DNA from: Candidatus Magasanikbacteria bacterium CG1_02_32_51
Lineage (GTDB): Bacteria > Patescibacteriota > Patescibacteriia > Magasanikbacterales > UBA922
DNA length: 8,685 bases
Assembly (NCBI GenBank): GCA_001871435.1
Contig: MNVC01000009.1
Coordinates: 1 to 8,685, forward strand
Direction: 5' to 3'
Made by a program: the position numbers and the translations under genes. Position 1 is the stretch's first letter. Each line of letters starts with the position of its first letter. The notes beneath the pieces are model-generated. The model was given only the letters and a program-made list of their open reading frames with translations. It did not search any database and was not told the origin of the DNA. Below, in pieces: positions 1-5,430 of this stretch.

Positions 1-1
1 T

Positions 2-148
2 GATACAACAGTTTTTAACAAAAAACTAACTGAATGGCTAGTAGAATACAACTCTGTTAGACCACATGAAACACTTAATTACTTAACCCCTTTAGAATTT
101 GCAGAAAAAACTATGCACTTGTCTACGATGTGGTCATCCTGTACATAG
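2..148 (+). CDS. C-terminal end of an IS481/IS3-like transposase (partial, cut by window start)
   Basis: An open frame entering from the left edge gives 48 residues and a TAG stop at 146-148. It contains the pattern WLVEYNSVRPHETLNYLTPLEF, split as EYN, RPH, LNYLTP and EF, which is the classic end of the rve/DDE integrase core in IS481- and IS3-type transposases. The catalytic Asp and Glu residues lie upstream of the window and cannot be judged. The short tail ending in W-S-S-C-T resembles the tail of IS481-like proteins, so IS481 is my preferred family, with IS3 as the alternative. Family knowledge gives the role as cut-and-paste or copy-out transposition of its own element. Whether the element is intact is unknown. 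No clear terminal inverted repeat can be assigned without the other end. It lies immediately upstream of the rplJ promoter. Confidence 0.85.
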   Translation, partial: DTTVFNKKLTEWLVEYNSVRPHETLNYLTPLEFAEKTMHLSTMWSSCT

Positions 149-150
149 AC

Positions 151-179
151 TTGACAATCTCTAACCATTATAGTAATAT
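151..179 (+). promoter_or_regulatory. Sigma-70-type promoter of the rplJ-rplL operon
   Basis: A perfect -35 TTGACA (151-156) is followed by a 17-bp spacer and the -10 TAATAT (174-179). Transcription should start near 185-187, just before the first base of the structured leader, which fits its use for the stalk operon. The -35 begins only two bases after the transposase stop codon, so part of this promoter may lie inside the end of the insertion sequence. Confidence 0.8.
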
Positions 180-183
180 ATCA

Positions 184-297
184 GCACCCATAGACAGTAG
201 CCCACCTTTGCCCTTTAGGGCTTCGGCGGGTAAAGTTCTCAGTTAAAGAGGCTTTATCCTAAGAATTGAAAGGTGTTAATATATCAGACTACCGAGG
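184..297 (+). ncRNA. L10-leader-type RNA (ribosomal stalk operon autoregulation)
   Basis: The transcript start of rplJ-rplL folds into a branched structure. A closing helix pairs GUAG (197-200) with CUAC (289-292). Next comes CACC (203-206) with GGUG (272-275), leaving a strongly asymmetric internal loop of the kink-turn kind on the 3' side. Inside are a hairpin of CUUUGCCC (206-213) with GGGUAAAG (228-235), tipped by GC-UUCG-GC (220-227), and a second helix of UUCU (236-239) with AGAA (262-265) that encloses AGG (249-251) with CCU (258-260). The 3' end CUACCGAGG is the hallmark of the L10 leader described in Firmicutes, where the L10-L12 complex binds the RNA and represses its own operon. 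Position directly before rplJ, between promoter and attenuator, supports the call. I did not run a covariance model. Confidence 0.75.
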
Positions 298-344
298 AAA
301 AAATTTACACTTTTTGTGATAAAAGGTCGATTTTCTAGAGTTCT

Positions 345-367
345 GTGGTTTTAAACCACTTTTTTTA
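345..367 (+). terminator. Leader attenuator: intrinsic terminator before rplJ
   Basis: GTGGTT (345-350) pairs with AACCAC (354-359) around a 3-base loop, followed by a run of eight T (360-367). It sits between the L10-type leader and the rplJ start, so it would stop transcription before the gene unless prevented. This is the expected layout for attenuation by L10. I could not identify a convincing competing antiterminator pairing by eye. The remaining leader (368-420) is A/T-rich with no strong Shine-Dalgarno. Confidence 0.75.
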
Positions 368-420
368 TTGTCTATTTATCAGTTTATTGAAAAATAAGCA
401 ATAAGAAAGAAAAAAATTTT

Positions 421-942
421 ATGGCAAAAACAAGATTGGAAAAAGAACAAGCTTCAGAGAATTTGTTGAATGATTTCAAGAATTCTACTTCAGCTGTCTT
501 TGCAAATTATCAAGGTCTAAAAGTTTCTGAATCAGAAGAATTACGTCAAAAATGTCGTGAACAAAACATCCTAGTGCATGCTAGCAAGAAGACATTATTG
601 AAACGTATTTTGAAAGATTTAGGTTTAGATATAGATACAAAACAATTTGAGGGTAGTGTTGCTGTTTTCTTAGGAAAAGAAGATGAAGTAGCTCCTGCTC
701 AGGTTGTAGCTAATTTTGCCAAAGGTCATAGTATTGTTTCTTTGTTTGGTGGACTTTTGGAAGGTAATTTTATTTCAGCCGAAAAGGTAAATGAATTATC
801 AAAATTACCAAACAAACATCAATTACTTGGTCAATTGGTAGGTACTTTGAATGCTCCAGTTTCAGGATTTGTAAATGTCCTTGCTGGTAATTTACGTGGA
901 TTAGTTAACGTAATGAATGCTATCAAAGAAGCCAAAGTGTAA
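421..942 (+). CDS. rplJ: 50S ribosomal protein L10
   Basis: L10 anchors the ribosomal stalk: its N-terminal domain binds 23S rRNA next to L11, and its C-terminal helix carries L7/L12 dimers that recruit translation GTPases. The 173-residue length is normal for the family. Recognisable parts are the N-terminal YQGLKVSESEELR-like stretch (30-42), the basic KKTLLKRIL segment (56-64) in the rRNA-binding domain, the GSVAVFLG strand (78-85), and the C-terminal region from about 132, ending VNVLAGNLRGLVNVMNAIKE, which forms the L12-binding helix. ATG at 421 gives the usual MAKTRLEKE-like beginning. Only a weak purine stretch (AAGAAAG) precedes it. It is followed 29 bp later by rplL. Expression is probably controlled by the L10-type leader and attenuator just upstream. 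No rplK or rplA (L11, L1) is adjacent; a mobile element lies on that side instead. Confidence 0.98.
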   Translation: MAKTRLEKEQASENLLNDFKNSTSAVFANYQGLKVSESEELRQKCREQNILVHASKKTLLKRILKDLGLDIDTKQFEGSVAVFLGKEDEVAPAQVVANFAKGHSIVSLFGGLLEGNFISAEKVNELSKLPNKHQLLGQLVGTLNAPVSGFVNVLAGNLRGLVNVMNAIKEAKV

Positions 943-971
943 ATTTATAAAAATTTTTAATTGATAAAATT

Positions 972-1379
972 ATGTCAGAAGAAAAAAAGGACGTAGTAGT
1001 CCCTGAAAAATTCCAATCTCTTGTAGAGATGGTAGAAAAAATGTCTGTATTAGATCTTGCTGAACTTGTAAAAGTTCTAGAAGAAAAATTTGGTGTTAGT
1101 TCTGCTGCACCTGCTATGATGATGGCTGCTCCTGGAGCTGTTGCTGGTGGTGAAGCTGTAGCTGAAAAAAATGAATTCATAGTAGAGCTTACAGCTGTTG
1201 GTGGTAACAAAATTAGTGTTATCAAAGCTGTAAAAACTATTACTGGTCTTGGTCTAGCTGATGCCAAAGCATTGGTAGATGGAGCACCAAAAACTATCAA
1301 AGAAAATGTTAAGAAAGTTGAAGCTGAAGAATTGAAAAAACAATTAGAAGAAACTGGAGCTACAGTTACTCTAAAATAA
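972..1379 (+). CDS. rplL: 50S ribosomal protein L7/L12
   Basis: L7/L12 forms the flexible stalk dimers that contact EF-Tu, EF-G and other GTPases. The 135-residue product has three clear parts. An N-terminal dimerisation and L10-binding region (about 11-42) includes the MSVLDLAELVKVLEEKFGV pattern. An Ala/Met/Gly-rich hinge (about 43-64) follows. The C-terminal GTPase-contact domain (about 66-135) carries the family signature KISVIKAVKTITGLGLADAK, spread over 80-99, and ends with LKKQLEETGATVTLK. It is slightly longer than the usual 120-128 residues because of a charged N-terminal leader (SEEKKDVVV) and an extended hinge. It is co-transcribed with rplJ and ends just before a strong terminator. 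No Shine-Dalgarno is visible before ATG. Confidence 0.98.
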   Translation: MSEEKKDVVVPEKFQSLVEMVEKMSVLDLAELVKVLEEKFGVSSAAPAMMMAAPGAVAGGEAVAEKNEFIVELTAVGGNKISVIKAVKTITGLGLADAKALVDGAPKTIKENVKKVEAEELKKQLEETGATVTLK

Positions 1380-1404
1380 ACTTTTTAAAGTTTATAAAAA
1401 TTAA

Positions 1405-1436
1405 AGAGACGTACTTTTGAAGACGTCTCTTTTTTG
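1405..1436 (+). terminator. Intrinsic terminator of the rplJ-rplL operon
   Basis: AGAGACGT (1405-1412) pairs perfectly with ACGTCTCT (1423-1430) over a 10-base loop and is followed by T's up to 1435. Flanking A and T bases extend the stem slightly and give a poorer T-run on the other strand. It may therefore also stop minus-strand transcripts arriving from the 1620-3881 gene. Confidence 0.9.
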
Positions 1437-1476
1437 ATAATTGTAAATTTATAAATTGTTTAAGAAGTGATAATTA

Positions 1477-1577
1477 TCATGCCGAAATTGTCACTGTCAT
1501 GCTGAACTTGTTTCAACATCTTTCTTATAAAAAACGTCTTTATTTACAAAAGACCCTGAATTAAATTCAGGGTGACG
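1477..1577. repeat. Palindromic intergenic repeat element (REP-like)
   Basis: This element begins with two direct copies, 20 bp apart, of TCATGCYGAAMTTG (1477-1490 and 1497-1510; 12 of 14 bases match). It contains three consecutive hairpins: TGCTGAA/TTCAACA (1500-1518, one mismatch), GTCTTT/AAAGAC (1536-1554) and a perfect CCCTGAAT/ATTCAGGG (1554-1572). The ends TGTCATGCTGAA and TTCAGGGTGACG (1566-1577) are also mutually complementary at 9 of 12 positions, so the whole unit can form a single long imperfect stem. The GTCATGCTGAAC...TTCAGGGTGACGG pattern resembles dispersed intergenic palindromes seen in many bacterial genomes. The last hairpin could also terminate the minus-strand gene. No coding sequence is seen between 1440 and 1619. 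Confidence 0.7.
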
Positions 1578-1619
1578 GATTTGGATTGTTTAAAATTCAA
1601 AATTTCTAAATTATAGCTA

Positions 1620-3881
1620 CTATTTCGTCGAAAACTTATATATCTTATTGTCATCCAAAATATAAACGATTTTGTTATCTTGATCTACTAGCATATCATT
1701 TGGATTTTTCCAATCACTAGAAGTAAATTGTTCGATGAAGTTGCCATCTTTGTCTAATAAAACCACGCGTCTATTGGTTGGTTCCAAAATATAGAGATAG
1801 TCAGAATTAGCATAAGTCCAAATTTTGGTAGGATTTTGTAATTCAGGATGAACACCTTGTATGGCAAAAACTTTTTCTTCACCACCATAAAAATGCAAAA
1901 TTTTGGCATCAGAAGTAAGTACAAAGACATTGCCATCTATAGCAATAGAAATAGCTTTGGATAAAGAGCTAGATTTTTTAGTTATCCAAGCTGTGCCTCT
2001 ATCATAGCCGGTTTGAGTCTGACTATGTTTGTATATTTGATCATTGATAGGGCTTAGTGTATAGAGTTTTCGGTTGTAAATAACAAGATTTTCTATTTTT
2101 GCATTATCAATTGGAAAACTAATATCTTTGTTTGATAAAGACTCTGTAGATTTGTTATATTCAAATATTGAATTATTTTTTGTTAGAAAAACTATTTTGT
2201 CATCTTCTTTTGGAGTGTCAGCTGCTATTAGATTTGGTTGATTTTCATGATTTTTTATTTGTATTTCTTTGGAGATAAGATTTACTTGATACATATTTTT
2301 GTCGTCGTTAGAGTAGACAAAAATATTATTATTAAAGTTGATGATTTTTTGTAGAGGACTGCTTGGTTTGTTATTATTGAAATCAGCTATGACTTCTGTA
2401 ATTACTGAATTCATTTTTTGTAATTTGTTCAATATATTATCAGTAGCATTTTTTAGTTCAATGTATTTATTAATTTTTGTTTCATTATCTTGTGGCAAAT
2501 TATTAATTAGATTTTGTGTTTCATTCAAAATTTCAAGAGCTTTTCCTTCTTCACCATATAATAATTTTGCTTCGGCTTCATCCTTTTTGTCAATTATATT
2601 TTGTATCATAGTTTCATATTGAGCTAGTTTGGCTTCTTTGTTGTCTTTTATTTTTATATATATAATACTCCCCAAAAATATAATAGCAATAAGTATTAGA
2701 GCTAAAAAAAGTATTTTGCTTATTATACTAACATTTTTGATTTTTTCTTTTCTTTCGTTTAGAGTATTTCTAAATCTGTCTATAATTATAGTTCTTTGTC
2801 CAGATTTGTTGGTTATTAAATAAAAGATATTTGTTAGCCATGTTGCTAAAGTTGTTATTATTTTTTTGATTACAAAAAAGATACTATTGAAAATTAGTAC
2901 TAAACTTCTACCAAATAATATTAAAATCTTTTCAGATATTTTTTTATTTTTGTTTTTTTTATTGCTTCTAAAATTAGTTTCAATATTGCTATGTGTTGTG
3001 ATGTCACGATTATTTTGTTTGGTGGATTTTTTTTCTGTAGGGTTAGTTATTGGTTTTTCTTTTTTGAATAAGGATAAAAATTTATCTTTTAAATTTTTTA
3101 GCAAAGAAGGTGACAATGTATCAGCCGTGTTTCTAGTAGTATTTAGAAGTTCATTCATAGAAGCTTGAGAACCAAGGGCATCTGCTTTAGTATTTTGATA
3201 ACGTTTTATTTCTATTTGTGGTTTTGGAGTATGAAAGACTATACCACCAAAAGAATATTCATCTTTCAAATTGTCTAATACTTTTTGAATGTGCAAGGCA
3301 CCTTGTCTAGTAGCTTTGTTTTGAATTATTTTTCTAACTCTATCTGGGGAAAAATGTTCACTTACACTAGCGCTAGCAACATACAAATAATCATCATCTT
3401 TCATTTCGCCTTCTACCACTGAAGAAAAAAGTTGTTCTGGAGTTTCTTTTTCATTTTTATCAATAATTTCAGAACCTTGCAAACCATTTTGGGTATTATA
3501 AAAAAGATAGGCAATTGGGGTATTATGATAAGCTAAAGTCAAATGACGTTTTTGTAAAATACCAACAAGAACCGTTATATGACTGTCTTTATAATGTAAG
3601 ACGCTGTGGCTTTGTTGATTTATTTCTTGTAAAATACTTTCAAAATAATTGTTTATGTCAGTATTTTCTTCATTATAATACTTTATCTCTATATCATCTA
3701 TGATTTGTTGTAATTGACCAATTTGTTCGGAGTAGCTATTGTTTACTTCTATAACAGCAAAAAAATAACCCTTATCTTTTTCATTTTGGGTGATAGGTTC
3801 GGTTATATGAAGTAGGACATGTGAAGCGCGTTGATTGCTACCTTCAACAAAAAATTCCTGAATTTCTAGCCCATTTTTCAT
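1620..3881 (-). CDS. Membrane protein with degenerate PP2C-like N-terminal domain and NHL-like beta-propeller
   Basis: This 753-residue protein has no gene name I can assign. Residues about 1-220 resemble a PP2C (PPM) phosphatase fold: FFAVIEV (40-46), the ITVLVGILQKRHLTLAYHNTPIAYLF stretch (102-127, like the beta-sandwich core), and DDDYLYVASASVSE (162-175) where active enzymes have D..L..ASDG. The catalytic Asp of SDG is missing, and no early DGxGG motif is present, so phosphatase activity is unlikely. A basic, low-complexity linker (about 225-315) follows, then hydrophobic segments at about 318-338, 341-357 and 386-410. A charged helical, coiled-coil-like region (about 413-492) comes next. 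The C-terminus (about 505-753) is beta-rich with NHL-type repeats such as YLYILEPTNRRVVLLDKDG (695-713). An odd number of membrane passes would place the head inside and the propeller outside; this is inference. No Shine-Dalgarno precedes ATG at 3881. The gene is divergent from the winged-helix gene and appears monocistronic. Confidence 0.8.
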   Translation of the reverse strand: MKNGLEIQEFFVEGSNQRASHVLLHITEPITQNEKDKGYFFAVIEVNNSYSEQIGQLQQIIDDIEIKYYNEENTDINNYFESILQEINQQSHSVLHYKDSHITVLVGILQKRHLTLAYHNTPIAYLFYNTQNGLQGSEIIDKNEKETPEQLFSSVVEGEMKDDDYLYVASASVSEHFSPDRVRKIIQNKATRQGALHIQKVLDNLKDEYSFGGIVFHTPKPQIEIKRYQNTKADALGSQASMNELLNTTRNTADTLSPSLLKNLKDKFLSLFKKEKPITNPTEKKSTKQNNRDITTHSNIETNFRSNKKNKNKKISEKILILFGRSLVLIFNSIFFVIKKIITTLATWLTNIFYLITNKSGQRTIIIDRFRNTLNERKEKIKNVSIISKILFLALILIAIIFLGSIIYIKIKDNKEAKLAQYETMIQNIIDKKDEAEAKLLYGEEGKALEILNETQNLINNLPQDNETKINKYIELKNATDNILNKLQKMNSVITEVIADFNNNKPSSPLQKIINFNNNIFVYSNDDKNMYQVNLISKEIQIKNHENQPNLIAADTPKEDDKIVFLTKNNSIFEYNKSTESLSNKDISFPIDNAKIENLVIYNRKLYTLSPINDQIYKHSQTQTGYDRGTAWITKKSSSLSKAISIAIDGNVFVLTSDAKILHFYGGEEKVFAIQGVHPELQNPTKIWTYANSDYLYILEPTNRRVVLLDKDGNFIEQFTSSDWKNPNDMLVDQDNKIVYILDDNKIYKFSTK

Positions 3882-3924
3882 AAATGAAAAAACTTAGTAA
3901 ATTGGTTCTTTTTTTATAGAGCCT

Positions 3925-3953
3925 TTGACTTTATCTTCGTTAGTTATTATACT
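3925..3953 (+). promoter_or_regulatory. Promoter for the winged-helix gene
   Basis: TTGACT (3925-3930), a 17-bp spacer and TATACT (3948-3953) each match the consensus at 5 of 6 bases. The predicted start near 3960 leaves an untranslated leader of roughly 88 bases, T-rich, with a small hairpin TTAGG/CCTAA (3993-4006) and no Shine-Dalgarno. A second TATAAT (3953-3958) overlaps but lacks a correctly spaced -35. Confidence 0.6.
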
Positions 3954-3974
3954 ATAATTACAAATTAATTGCTA
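3946..3974 (-). promoter_or_regulatory. Possible divergent promoter for the minus-strand membrane-protein gene
   Basis: Read on the minus strand, a perfect TATAAT (3951 down to 3946) lies 65 bases before the ATG of the 753-residue protein. With a 17-bp spacer the -35 would be TAGCAA (3974 down to 3969), matching only 3 of 6, so the promoter is weak or needs an activator. It overlaps the plus-strand -10, so the two promoters would compete. Confidence 0.4.
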
Positions 3975-4047
3975 GTTTTTTTGATCTATTTTTTAGGACT
4001 ACCTAAATTATCTATTTTTTTACTTTAAATTATTATCCATACAAAAT

Positions 4048-4650
4048 ATGCTTGAACAACTATTTGGTTCAAAAACTAGATTAAAATTATTAAGGATTTT
4101 TTATACTGAAAATGAAAGAGCTTTTTTTGTACGTGAGTTGTCAAGGTTGGTTGGAGTACAAATAAATGCTGTGCGTCGTGAATTAGAAATTCTTTTGTCT
4201 ATGGATATTGTACGAGAAAAAGAAGTAAAAATAAAAGAAGATTCTAATGAATTGGAGATAGGTGAAAAATTACGTAAATATTTTGAACTTAATCCTGAAT
4301 CAATAATTTACTCAGAATTACAAGCTTTACTAATCAAAGATAAAATAGTAGCACAAAGAAAATTTATACAAGCATTCGAAAAAAAAATGTCTGATACGCG
4401 ACTGCTTGTATTATCTGGTGAATTTACCAATGACAAAAAAGCTCCAACAGATTTGTTGGTGGTTGGAAAAATAAAACCAAGGGTATTGGCAAAAATTGTA
4501 GAGGATTATGAAAAAGACTTTGGTTTTAATATTCGTTATACTGTGATGACTGAAGAAGAATTTATGGATAGAAAATATGTGATGGATAAATTTTTGTATG
4601 CTTTATTTGAAGCAGATAATTTGAAAGTTATAAATAAGTTGGGAGTTTAA
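4048..4650 (+). CDS. Winged-helix DNA-binding protein with degenerate nucleotidyltransferase-like domain
   Basis: The 200-residue product begins MLEQLFGSKTRLKLLRIF and continues through FFVRELSRLVGVQINAVRRELEIL (26-49), a winged helix-turn-helix of the ArsR/MarR superfamily, with the recognition helix at about 38-50. The second half (about 115-200) looks like a nucleotidyltransferase (MNT/Pol-beta) fold: LLVLSGEFTNDKKAPTDLLVVG (119-140) aligns with the usual GS...D-x-D-LLVV region. The GS pair is G-E, and the first catalytic Asp position is Pro133, leaving only Asp135, so catalysis is improbable. IRYTVMTEEEF (162-172) and the closing DKFLYALFEADNLKVINKL match the architecture of a protein that recurs in Patescibacteria. 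The likely role is a transcription regulator, with targets unknown; the divergent membrane-protein gene is one candidate. No Shine-Dalgarno is seen. The start fits the conserved N-terminus. Confidence 0.85.
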   Translation: MLEQLFGSKTRLKLLRIFYTENERAFFVRELSRLVGVQINAVRRELEILLSMDIVREKEVKIKEDSNELEIGEKLRKYFELNPESIIYSELQALLIKDKIVAQRKFIQAFEKKMSDTRLLVLSGEFTNDKKAPTDLLVVGKIKPRVLAKIVEDYEKDFGFNIRYTVMTEEEFMDRKYVMDKFLYALFEADNLKVINKLGV

Positions 4651-4659
4651 TCTCCAATT

Positions 4660-4860
4660 GGATACGAAATACGAAATGTACGAAATTACAAAAAGACTTT
4701 CTAGAAGAGCTCCCTCCTTGAGGAGGGTTAGGGAGGTGTTACTGTGTTAGAAGTAATTACATTGGTAACACCCCCTTAATCCTCCTCGAGGGGGAACCCG
4801 ACAATGTTCATACTTTAGTAACTTTCGCCGTGCCTGCTGGCAGGTAGGTATTTCGTGTCC
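4660..4860. mobile_element. MITE-like non-coding element with 13-bp terminal inverted repeats
   Basis: The ends GGATACGAAATAC (4660-4672) and GTATTTCGTGTCC (4848-4860) are inverted copies with 12 of 13 bases matching. The left end continues as three copies of TACGAAAT (4663, 4670, 4679). Nested inside is a second, longer inverted repeat, 4720-4742 against 4765-4787 (20 of 23 pairs), plus GC-rich hairpins at 4712-4727 (CCCTCC/GGAGGG) and 4833-4844 (CCTGC/GCAGG). No reading frame is present, and it is far richer in G+C than the surrounding genes. It lies between the winged-helix gene and tsaB. No target-site duplication is obvious, so an old or composite insertion, or a complex REP-type unit, are both possible. 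Confidence 0.6.
4720..4787. repeat. Nested inverted repeat (23-bp arms) inside the MITE-like element
   Basis: Arm one (4720-4742, GAGGAGGGTTAGGGAGGTGT then TAC) and arm two (4765-4787, GTAACACCCCCTTAATCCTC then CTC) are complementary at 20 of 23 positions, separated by 22 A/T-rich bases. As RNA it would make a long stable stem that could affect read-through from 4650 into tsaB. There is no T-run after it, so it is not a standard terminator. Confidence 0.75.
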
Positions 4861-4874
4861 TAACTATATTAACT

Positions 4875-5264
4875 ATGTTTTTATTGATTGACATGTCTCA
4901 AAAAGACCAAATTCATTTGGTTCTTTTTGATGAAGAAAATAGTATTAAAAAAAGATATTTTGGACAAAATCGTGAGTTACTTTTGTGTATTGATAGCTTT
5001 TTACAAGAGAATAATTTGGACAAAGAAAATCTAAAAGGGATAATGGTTGTAGTGGGTACAGGATCTTTTACTAGTACTAGAATTGCTTGTGTAGTTGCCA
5101 ACACTTTTGCTTTTGTTTTGAATATTTCCTTATTGGCTATTAAAATCAAAGATGTGGATAAAATTCAAACCCTGATTTCAAAACTTTTGAAACAACCAAA
5201 AGGTCATTATATTTCAGCTACTTACAGTGGTGAACCAAATATTGGTGGAGTTAAGAAATCCTGA
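4875..5264 (+). CDS. tsaB: Short TsaB-like protein (tRNA t6A biosynthesis)
   Basis: TsaB is the non-catalytic partner of TsaD in making the threonylcarbamoyl-adenosine (t6A) modification of ANN-decoding tRNAs. The 129-residue product has the family start MFLLIDMSQKD and the diagnostic segment VVGTGSFTSTRIACVVANTFAFVLNISLLAI (59-89), matching the GPGSFTGLRIG...A..LA pattern. Three motif positions differ: Pro62 is Thr, Gly67 is Ser and Leu68 is Thr. It is much shorter than the roughly 220-230 residues of E. coli TsaB and lacks the C-terminal lobe. Short forms like this are, to my knowledge, common in Patescibacteria, so truncation is not assumed. The conserved N-terminal half is the part used for dimerisation and TsaD contact. 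The last codons and the TGA stop lie in one arm of an inverted repeat (5251-5303). No Shine-Dalgarno is seen before ATG. Confidence 0.8.
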   Translation: MFLLIDMSQKDQIHLVLFDEENSIKKRYFGQNRELLLCIDSFLQENNLDKENLKGIMVVVGTGSFTSTRIACVVANTFAFVLNISLLAIKIKDVDKIQTLISKLLKQPKGHYISATYSGEPNIGGVKKS

Positions 5265-5303
5265 ACCAGACACGAAGTAAGTTTGGTGAAGGATCTTTCT
5301 TAA
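5251..5303. repeat. Inverted repeat covering the tsaB stop codon
   Basis: TTAAGAAA (5251-5258) pairs with TTTCTTAA (5296-5303). TCCT (5259-5262) pairs with AGGA (5290-5293) after a two-base bulge, and CCA (5266-5268) pairs with TGG (5284-5286). The stem includes the last four tsaB codons and its TGA. It resembles a dispersed palindromic unit more than a terminator, because the following sequence GTATAATG has no immediate T-run. Confidence 0.6.
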
Positions 5304-5310
5304 GTATAAT
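5283..5310 (+). promoter_or_regulatory. Possible promoter of the glycosyltransferase-DUF4012 unit
   Basis: A perfect TATAAT (5305-5310) has a weak -35 candidate TTGGTG (5283-5288) at 16 bp. A start near 5317 would give a leader of about 114 bases carrying two hairpins before the ATG at 5431. The -10 lies just outside the inverted repeat that ends tsaB. Confidence 0.4.
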
Positions 5311-5339
5311 GTTTTTAATTTAAATTAACATTGGATGAT

Positions 5340-5419
5340 TCTGAAAGACGTATTTAGAATACTAAGTTTTCAGAGTCTACAGATCTCTCTCCTGACTTGC
5401 TACGCGTCAGGATCGAGAT
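5340..5419 (+). promoter_or_regulatory. Two hairpins in the leader of the glycosyltransferase gene
   Basis: Hairpin one pairs TCTGAAA (5340-5346) with TTTCAGA (5368-5374) and, inside, GTATT (5350-5354) with AATAC (5358-5362). Hairpin two pairs ATCTC (5383-5387) with GAGAT (5415-5419) and CCTGAC (5391-5396) with GTCAGG (5406-5411) around the loop TTGCTACGC. The second ends 11 bases before the start codon, close enough to affect ribosome access. It may be a REP-type repeat or a cis-regulatory RNA; the sequence alone does not decide. Confidence 0.5.
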
Positions 5420-5430
5420 AATGACACACT

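Noticed and set aside
923..1300. 125-residue minus-strand reading frame opposite rplL
   Set aside because: It lies entirely against a certain ribosomal protein gene, has low-complexity composition, and matches no family I recognise; a shadow of rplL codon use.
2338..3168. Several plus-strand frames of 64-100 residues opposite the membrane-protein gene
   Set aside because: Phe/Leu/Ile-rich shadows of the AT-rich minus-strand gene, without recognisable domains or start signals.
4642..4655. GGAG/CTCC hairpin at the stop of the winged-helix gene as terminator
   Set aside because: Only a four-base core stem and no T-run after it.
4865..4870. TATATT as a -10 box giving a leaderless tsaB transcript
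   Set aside because: No -35 at a usable distance, and the start site would fall just inside the gene; too weak to report.
4913..5149. 78-residue minus-strand frame opposite tsaB
   Set aside because: Overlaps the conserved TsaB motif region and shows no family features.
5262..5306. UGA recoding (glycine code) extending tsaB by 13 residues
   Set aside because: All other genes read normally with the standard bacterial code, Gly is encoded by GGN throughout, and the extension lies in a repeat.
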